Source: Streptomyces sp. NBC_01351 (GTDB lineage Bacteria > Actinomycetota > Actinomycetes > Streptomycetales > Streptomycetaceae). From it: 64,000 nt of DNA. The stretch covers positions 4,584,501 to 4,648,500 of the forward strand of contig NZ_CP108356.1 of NCBI RefSeq assembly GCF_036237315.1, given 5' to 3'. Shown piece after piece: positions 59,228 to 64,000 of this stretch. The position numbers and the translations under genes were made by a program. The notes below the pieces were generated by a model that worked only from the letters and a program-made list of their open reading frames with translations, did not search any database and had not been told where the DNA came from. The stretch's first letter is position 1. Each line of letters starts with the position of its first letter.

Positions 59228-61264
59228 ATGGACGTGAAGCGATACTTCCGTGGGCCGGTCATGTGGATCGTGCTGGCCGTCCTCGCCGTGGTCGTGTTGA
59301 TGAATGTCGTCGGCTCCGGCGGCGGCTTCAAGTCGGTGGACACCAGCGAGGTCATCAAGGCGATCAACACTGGCCAGGTGGAGACAGCCAAGCTGACCAC
59401 CGGCGACAGCCAGATGATCAAGATCGAGCTGAGCGAAGGCCAGAAGCTCGGCAAGCACGACGGCACCAAGTTCCAGGCCAACTACATCGGGGATCAGGGC
59501 GTCCAGCTCGCCCAGAACCTCCAGACCAAGTACGAAGCCGGTCAGATCCCCAAGGGTTACTCCGTGACCCCGGACAAGACCAGCCCGTTCCTGAGCGTGC
59601 TGCTCTCGCTGCTGCCGTTCGTCCTCATCGTCGTCGTCTTCCTGTTCCTGATGAACCAGATGCAGGGCGGCGGCTCCCGGGTCATGAACTTCGGGAAGTC
59701 CAAGGCCAAGCTCATCACCAAGGACACCCCGAAGACGACGTTCGCCGATGTCGCGGGCGCGGACGAGGCCGTCGAGGAACTCCACGAGATCAAGGAGTTC
59801 CTCCAGGAGCCGGCGAAGTTCCAGGCCGTCGGCGCCAAGATCCCCAAGGGCGTGCTGCTCTACGGCCCGCCCGGCACCGGAAAGACCCTGCTCGCGCGCG
59901 CCGTCGCGGGCGAGGCCGGTGTCCCCTTCTACTCGATCTCCGGTTCCGACTTCGTCGAGATGTTCGTCGGTGTCGGTGCCTCGCGTGTCCGTGACCTGTT
60001 CGAGCAGGCCAAGGCCAACGCCCCGGCGATCGTCTTCGTCGACGAGATCGACGCCGTCGGCCGGCACCGCGGTGCGGGTCTCGGCGGCGGTCACGACGAG
60101 CGCGAGCAGACCCTCAACCAGCTGCTCGTCGAGATGGACGGCTTCGACGTGAAGGGCGGCGTCATCCTGATCGCCGCCACGAACCGTCCGGACATCCTCG
60201 ACCCGGCGCTGCTGCGCCCGGGCCGCTTCGACCGGCAGATCGCGGTCGACCGTCCGGACATGCAGGGCCGTCTGGAGATCCTCAAGGTCCACCAGAAGGG
60301 CAAGCCGGTCGCTCCGGACGTCGACCTGGGCGCGGTTGCCCGTCGTACGCCCGGCTTCACCGGTGCCGATCTCTCCAACGTCCTGAACGAGGCCGCGCTG
60401 CTCACGGCCCGCTCGGACAAGAAGCTGGTCGACAACCACGCCCTGGACGAGGCGATCGACCGCGTCGTGGCGGGTCCGCAGAAGCGGACCCGGATCATGT
60501 CGGACCGGGAAAAGAAGATCACCGCGTACCACGAGGGCGGACACGCCCTGGTCGCGGCGGCCTCCCCGAACTCCGACCCGGTCCACAAGATCACGATCCT
60601 GTCCCGCGGCCGGGCCCTGGGTTACACCATGGTCCTGCCCGACGAGGACAAGTACTCGACCACGCGCAACGAAATGCTCGACCAGCTGGCTTACATGCTG
60701 GGCGGGCGCGCGGCCGAGGAGCTGGTCTTCCACGACCCGACGACGGGCGCGGCGAACGACATCGAGAAGGCCACCGCCACGGCGCGGGCCATGGTCACGC
60801 AGTACGGCATGACCGAGCGTCTCGGTGCGATCAAGTTCGGCGGCGACAACACCGAGCCGTTCCTGGGCCGCGAGATGGCGCACCCGCGGGACTACTCGGA
60901 AGAGGTCGCGGCGCTGGTCGACGAAGAGGTCAAGAAGCTCATCGAGACCGCGCACAACGAGGCCTGGGAGATCCTCGTCGAGAACCGCGACGTTCTCGAC
61001 AACCTGGTCCTCGCGCTGCTGGAGAAGGAAACGCTGAACAAGGAGCAGATCGCCGAGATCTTCTCGACGATCGTGAAGCGTCCGGCCCGCCCTGCGTGGA
61101 CCGGCTCCTCCCGCCGCACCCCCTCCACCCGTCCGCCGGTGCTCTCTCCCAAGGAGCTCCAGCTGACGAACTCGGCGAACGGCACCTCGGCGGCCACGGC
61201 CGTCGCGCCGGTCTCCACGGAGAAGGGCATCGAGGTGGTCCCGGAGGACCGCCCCGAGGCCTGA
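59228..61264 (+). CDS. ftsH: ATP-dependent zinc metalloprotease FtsH
   Basis: A 678-residue membrane AAA+ protease. Two transmembrane helices (about 10-27 and 120-140) flank a small extracytoplasmic domain; then AAA+ motifs [19 protein letters not shown] and SRH region [12 protein letters not shown]; zinc site AYHEGGHAL with distal Asp (NDIEKAT). A Ser/Pro/Ala-rich tail follows. It degrades membrane and short-lived proteins. ATG 59228 (MDVKRYFRG) is chosen from homologues; there is no strong ribosome site, and starts back to 59087 remain possible. Confidence 0.95.
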   Translation: MDVKRYFRGPVMWIVLAVLAVVVLMNVVGSGGGFKSVDTSEVIKAINTGQVETAKLTTGDSQMIKIELSEGQKLGKHDGTKFQANYIGDQGVQLAQNLQTKYEAGQIPKGYSVTPDKTSPFLSVLLSLLPFVLIVVVFLFLMNQMQGGGSRVMNFGKSKAKLITKDTPKTTFADVAGADEAVEELHEIKEFLQEPAKFQAVGAKIPKGVLLYGPPGTGKTLLARAVAGEAGVPFYSISGSDFVEMFVGVGASRVRDLFEQAKANAPAIVFVDEIDAVGRHRGAGLGGGHDEREQTLNQLLVEMDGFDVKGGVILIAATNRPDILDPALLRPGRFDRQIAVDRPDMQGRLEILKVHQKGKPVAPDVDLGAVARRTPGFTGADLSNVLNEAALLTARSDKKLVDNHALDEAIDRVVAGPQKRTRIMSDREKKITAYHEGGHALVAAASPNSDPVHKITILSRGRALGYTMVLPDEDKYSTTRNEMLDQLAYMLGGRAAEELVFHDPTTGAANDIEKATATARAMVTQYGMTERLGAIKFGGDNTEPFLGREMAHPRDYSEEVAALVDEEVKKLIETAHNEAWEILVENRDVLDNLVLALLEKETLNKEQIAEIFSTIVKRPARPAWTGSSRRTPSTRPPVLSPKELQLTNSANGTSAATAVAPVSTEKGIEVVPEDRPEA

Positions 61265-61280
61265 TCCACCCGGAATGGAA

Positions 61281-61325
61281 GCCGCGCCCCCCAGGTTCTA
61301 GCCTGGGGGGCGCGGCACTTTTATA
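61281..61325 (+). terminator. Terminator between ftsH and folE
   Basis: GCCGCGCCCCCCAGG (61281-61295) pairs perfectly with CCTGGGGGGCGCGGC (61302-61316), followed by ACTTTTAT. Thus folE likely has its own promoter or depends on read-through. Confidence 0.88.
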
Positions 61326-61362
61326 TGGCCGCGAGCGCTGTGCACACAGGAACGAGGATGAG

Positions 61363-61971
61363 ATGACCGACCCAGTGACCCTGACCGGTGGAGAGGGCAC
61401 GATCGGCGAGTTCGACGAGAAGCGCGCCGAGGCGGCCGTCCGAGAGCTCCTGATCGCGGTCGGCGAGGACCCGGACCGCGAGGGCCTCCTGGAGACGCCG
61501 GCGCGCGTGGCGCGGGCGTACAAGGAGATATTCGCCGGGCTGTACCAGACGCCCGAAGAGGTCCTGACGACGACGTTCGACCTCGGGCACGACGAGATGG
61601 TCCTGGTCAAGGACATCGAGGTCATGTCGAACTGCGAACATCATCTGGTGCCGTTCCACGGCGTGGCCCACGTCGGCTACATCCCGTCCACCGACGGCAA
61701 GATCACCGGCCTGTCGAAGCTGGCCCGCCTCGTGGACGTGTTCGCCCGCCGTCCCCAGGTACAGGAGCGGCTGACCACGCAGATAGCGGACTCCCTGATG
61801 GAGATTCTGGAGCCGCGCGGCTGCATCGTGGTCATCGAGTGCGAGCACATGTGCATGACGATGCGCGGCGTGCGCAAGCCGGGCGCGAAGACCATCACCT
61901 CGGCCGTCCGCGGCCAGCTCCGCGACCCCGCAACCCGCAACGAGGCGATGAGCCTCATCATGGCCCGTTAG
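61363..61971 (+). CDS. folE: GTP cyclohydrolase I
   Basis: A 202-residue enzyme catalysing the first step of folate synthesis (GTP to dihydroneopterin triphosphate). Zinc ligands are in [13 protein letters not shown] and [31 protein letters not shown] is the signature. ATG 61363 follows GGAACGAGGATGAG. Its stop TAG shares its G with the GTG start of the next gene, so they are coupled. The other folate genes (folP, folB, folK) are not found in the rest of the window. Confidence 0.97.
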   Translation: MTDPVTLTGGEGTIGEFDEKRAEAAVRELLIAVGEDPDREGLLETPARVARAYKEIFAGLYQTPEEVLTTTFDLGHDEMVLVKDIEVMSNCEHHLVPFHGVAHVGYIPSTDGKITGLSKLARLVDVFARRPQVQERLTTQIADSLMEILEPRGCIVVIECEHMCMTMRGVRKPGAKTITSAVRGQLRDPATRNEAMSLIMAR

Positions 61972-62342
61972 TGGCAGATGATGCGGAACAGGTCTGGGAG
62001 CCGCTCAGCGAGGACGTCAGGCGCACCTTGGAGCTGATCCTCAGCGAGGACACCCCCGTGGTGCGGGCCTACCGGGCCCAGATCCCGCACACCATGATGA
62101 CCGGCAGCTGCACCTGCGGGTGTCCCAGTACGTACCTACGGGTGGACCAGGATGCGGTCCCGGCGGCTTCGCCGGGGCAGGGACCCATTGTGGCCGCCGA
62201 GTCGCTGTGGAGCGCCGAGGGCGACTGGGTCGGCGAAGCCCTCGTCTTCGCGAACGGCTACCTGCACGACCTGGAGGTCTGCCACATGCCGGACCTGGGG
62301 CCGCTCGACCTGCCCCTGTGGCAGCGGATCGCCGACGTCTGA
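61971..62342 (+). CDS. Uncharacterised protein coupled to folE
   Basis: A 123-residue acidic protein starting [12 protein letters not shown] with a helical N-terminus, then MMTGSCTCGCPSTYLRVD (three Cys in C-x-C-x-C, possibly metal binding) and a beta-rich half ending WQRIADV. The GTG overlaps the folE stop by one base. I do not recognise the family. Codon bias is normal for the genome, so it is a real gene. Whether it belongs to folate metabolism or to the accessory insertion is unclear. Confidence 0.7.
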   Translation: MADDAEQVWEPLSEDVRRTLELILSEDTPVVRAYRAQIPHTMMTGSCTCGCPSTYLRVDQDAVPAASPGQGPIVAAESLWSAEGDWVGEALVFANGYLHDLEVCHMPDLGPLDLPLWQRIADV

Positions 62343-62354
62343 CTCCCGGGTGGC

Positions 62355-62843
62355 CTACGCCCGGGCCGTGCCCTCCGGGGTGGTGTCCTCGTCCTCCGGG
62401 AGCTTCAGGACGTGCTCCAGGAAGAGGGCGGCCGCGATGACCGCCGCGCCCGCCAGGACCGAGAAGCCGGCGTACCAGGCCTGGTCGCGGCGGGCGGGGA
62501 CGTCGAGGGCGTCGGTGAGCAGGAAGACGCCCACGCCGCCGTACATGCCCGCCACCAGGGCCGCAACGAGGGCGCTGGCCTGGCCGAAGACCACGGCGCG
62601 GGCCGCCATCAGCGGCTCCACGCCCTTGGCGCCCGGGCGCCGCTCGCGCTGGGCCTTCAGCCGGGCGCGCATGGACAGGGCCGTCGCGAGGAGGACCACC
62701 GCGATCACGGCCAGCACGATCGGGGCGGCCAGCGGGACGCCCGGCAGGCTGCCGTACGCGTTCCACAGCCGGGCGCCCGCCCACGACAGGACCCCGGCGA
62801 CGGCGAAGATGCCCGCCAGGACCGCCGGCCTCAGTTGCTTCAC
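62355..62843 (-). CDS. DUF3180 membrane protein
   Basis: A 162-residue protein with four hydrophobic segments (about 6-24, 35-55, 83-108, 122-145), recognised as the DUF3180 family that normally ends the actinobacterial folP-folB-folK operon on the same strand as folE. Here it is on the opposite strand. GTG 62843 overlaps a TGA of an upstream frame on the minus strand (GTGA), whose last residues read TASRREWGTGK, probably the tail of the cistron that used to precede it. Its stop is 12 bases from the convergent gene. Confidence 0.85.
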   Translation of the reverse strand: MKQLRPAVLAGIFAVAGVLSWAGARLWNAYGSLPGVPLAAPIVLAVIAVVLLATALSMRARLKAQRERRPGAKGVEPLMAARAVVFGQASALVAALVAGMYGGVGVFLLTDALDVPARRDQAWYAGFSVLAGAAVIAAALFLEHVLKLPEDEDTTPEGTARA

Positions 62844-62878
62844 TTGCCCGTTCCCCACTCTCGGCGACTCGCAGTCAA
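62840..62878 (-). other. Possible remnant of the cistron upstream of DUF3180 (folK tail?)
   Basis: On the minus strand a frame ending in TASRREWGTGK stops exactly at the DUF3180 GTG (GTGA overlap), the usual coupling in this operon. Further upstream the sequence does not continue as a folate gene but becomes the AT-richer flank of the TnpB-like gene, so only the last dozen codons may remain. Confidence 0.3.
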
Positions 62879-63041
62879 CAGGCTCACATAGTTCCGTACG
62901 CATCCAAAGTGGTCGTGTGTGTTCAGCCCATGGTGTTCGTGTTGTGGCTGTCGAAGATGGGTTCGCGATTCGAGCGGGTGACCTTTCGCGATGAGAGTCG
63001 TTGATCGGATGAGAGCACATGGGCGGCAGGGGAGGGTGGGC
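62879..63041. other. Flank between DUF3180 and TnpB-like gene
   Basis: AT-richer than the neighbours (for example CATAGTTCCGTACGCATCC and GTGTTCAGCCCATGGTGTTCG). It probably holds the left boundary of the inserted segment and the promoter of the plus-strand gene; GGCAGGGGAGGG at 63025-63036 is its ribosome site. Confidence 0.4.
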
Positions 63042-64000
63042 GTGGGTCGGAAGGTGCCGCTCGCCGCGGGCGAGACCTCCCGCACGGCTTGCGCCCGTGG
63101 GCTCCTACGCACGGGCGTGGACGAGAAGACCGGTGAACTCCTGCTCACCGCCACGCTGGCGGAGCGGGTCGGCAGGTGCGTTGATCTGGTGTCCGGCATG
63201 GCCGACTCGCTCCTGGCTGCCCACTGGAATGCAATCGACGTGGACGTACTCGCCTCCGGTGAGGACGCCATGGGCCGCAAACTGCCATCGAACGCGTGGA
63301 TGGCCCTGCGCAGGCTCGGCTGGACCGTCGGCCCGGCCGAGGGGATCCGCGTCAACGACCGGATCGTTCGCACGGCCCAGGAGACGGCCGGTCGCACTGC
63401 GCGCTCGGCGAAGTGGCGCGCAGACCTCACCGCCGCCGTAGTTGCGACCTGGCCAGCCGATCCGTCCAAGCGCACAACGGCGGAGTGGGAAGCCGTACGG
63501 GCTGCCGCACCCGGCGGAGAGTATCTGCCGTCCAGCGTCATCAAGGGGCGTACTCGGCAGGTCGCCGTGTTCGTCCGCGAGCACGGGCGGCTGCCGGTCG
63601 ATGTGTTCGAGGCGGAAGCCGCACCCCGGCCGGCGCGCATGCTGCTGCTATCGGCGTGTGACGGGCAGCAGGCCACCATCGAACGGCACGATGACGATCC
63701 GGGCCGGATTTTGCTGCGGCTGCAACTGCCGACCCAGTCCGATCCGCGGTCGTACAAGGACTGGACATGGGTGTCCTGCCCGATCTCGCTTCCGCCGACG
63801 ATTCCGGCCTCGGCCGTTCTGCACTTGCCCAACTTGCGGATCCGTCGAGGTCGCGTGCGAGCGGATCTCGCCTACACCCACGCCGTTCCCAAGACCGCCC
63901 GCACTGGGCATACCGTCGCGCTCGGTGTGGACTGGGGCCTGACCACCCTGCTCAGTGCCGGGGCTGCCCGTCTCCACGAGGACGGCACCATCACCGCCCT
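63042..64000 (+). CDS. TnpB/Cas12-like RuvC nuclease (N-terminal part)
   Basis: At least 319 residues are visible and the gene continues past the right edge. Residues 1-270 are a basic, mixed helix/strand region (for example RTARSAKWRADLTAA and GRTRQVAVFVREHGRLP); then VALGVDWGLTTLLSAGA with Asp297, the pattern of RuvC motif I in TnpB and Cas12 proteins, followed by LHEDGTITA. Similar Streptomyces proteins are labelled TnpB-related. The pre-RuvC part is longer than in compact TnpBs. Codon use is less biased than in neighbours (more TTG, CTA, GTT, CAA, ATT). GTG 63042 has GGGGAGGG upstream; GTG 63036 and ATG 63009 are alternatives. Confidence 0.75.
   Translation, partial: MGRKVPLAAGETSRTACARGLLRTGVDEKTGELLLTATLAERVGRCVDLVSGMADSLLAAHWNAIDVDVLASGEDAMGRKLPSNAWMALRRLGWTVGPAEGIRVNDRIVRTAQETAGRTARSAKWRADLTAAVVATWPADPSKRTTAEWEAVRAAAPGGEYLPSSVIKGRTRQVAVFVREHGRLPVDVFEAEAAPRPARMLLLSACDGQQATIERHDDDPGRILLRLQLPTQSDPRSYKDWTWVSCPISLPPTIPASAVLHLPNLRIRRGRVRADLAYTHAVPKTARTGHTVALGVDWGLTTLLSAGAARLHEDGTITA

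Noticed and set aside
63001..63005. TTGAT as a TnpB target-adjacent motif marking the element's left end
   Set aside because: A five-base match is expected by chance, and the boundary of the insertion probably lies further left near 62870-62880.
62879..63041. CRISPR array or tnpA beside the TnpB-like gene
   Set aside because: No direct repeats with spacers and no HUH transposase frame are present in the window; the downstream side is not visible.

Overview
The window is a high-GC (about 70%) actinobacterial chromosome segment and is almost certainly Streptomyces. The evidence is the codon use (G/C in third positions, GTG and TTG starts), the developmental gene bldG with its partner, tipA with its MerR-type promoter, the Tad-like pilus locus next to a DEAH helicase, and the whiJ-like cluster (DUF397, HATPase, XRE-DUF5753). 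From memory, two blocks match conserved S. coelicolor neighbourhoods: ssd/tad-helicase-bldG-hppA-topA-tmk-holB, and tipA-ppa-dacB-tilS-hpt-ftsH-folE.

Layout. 1-5.4 kb: a truncated SulP transporter, a lipoprotein deacetylase, a CooC/MinD-type ATPase divergent from a Fic-fold protein, and a HAD phosphatase. 5.8-10.8 kb: a Tad/Flp-type pilus operon with overlapping cistrons (ssd, tadA with a TTA codon, tadB, tadC, Flp-like pilin, two TadE-like minor pilins), facing a large helicase. 13.3-16.9 kb: bldG, its anti-sigma partner, and the proton pyrophosphatase hppA. 17-29.4 kb: a lipoprotein, a methyltransferase, topA, the fused membrane/thymidylate kinase, holB and a secreted tripeptidyl-type peptidase. 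29.4-33.7 kb: tRNA-Thr(CGT) followed by a minus-strand accessory block with a frameshifted secreted protein and an XRE / ImmA-IrrE peptidase / MAB_1171c-type membrane protein / PAP2 cassette. 34-41 kb: a serine hydrolase, GNAT, an ECF sigma factor with a decayed downstream partner, a family A DNA polymerase and a DUF2786 protein. 41-43.3 kb: the whiJ-like cluster, which carries three copies of one 10-bp palindrome. 43.3-52 kb: aldehyde dehydrogenase, a PBP, DinB, a PadR-controlled ABC exporter, tipA and DedA. 51.9-62 kb: ThrE, ppa, dacB, a zincin, tilS, hpt, ftsH and folE. 62-64 kb: an unfamiliar small protein, an inverted DUF3180 gene and the start of a TnpB/Cas12-like RuvC nuclease gene where folP-folB-folK would normally be expected.

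How genes work together. Nucleic-acid and nucleotide housekeeping (topA, tmk, holB, hpt, tilS, folE), pyrophosphate removal (hppA, ppa) and wall synthesis (PBP, dacB, serine hydrolase) are interleaved with development and regulation modules (bldG pair, tipA, whiJ-like set, XRE cassette, PadR-ABC). Short palindromic dispersed repeats occupy many intergenic gaps, including a near-identical 56-bp inverted pair flanking ppa. Many genes look leaderless, with a TAnnnT box 6-8 bases before the start codon.

Most interesting items: the partial TnpB/Cas12-like gene at a rearranged folate locus; the shared TGCACGTGCA sites of the whiJ-like cluster; the two PadR-type palindromes flanking an ABC promoter; and the four-gene XRE/ImmA/membrane/PAP2 cassette. 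All functional statements are read from sequence by eye; no database search was run.
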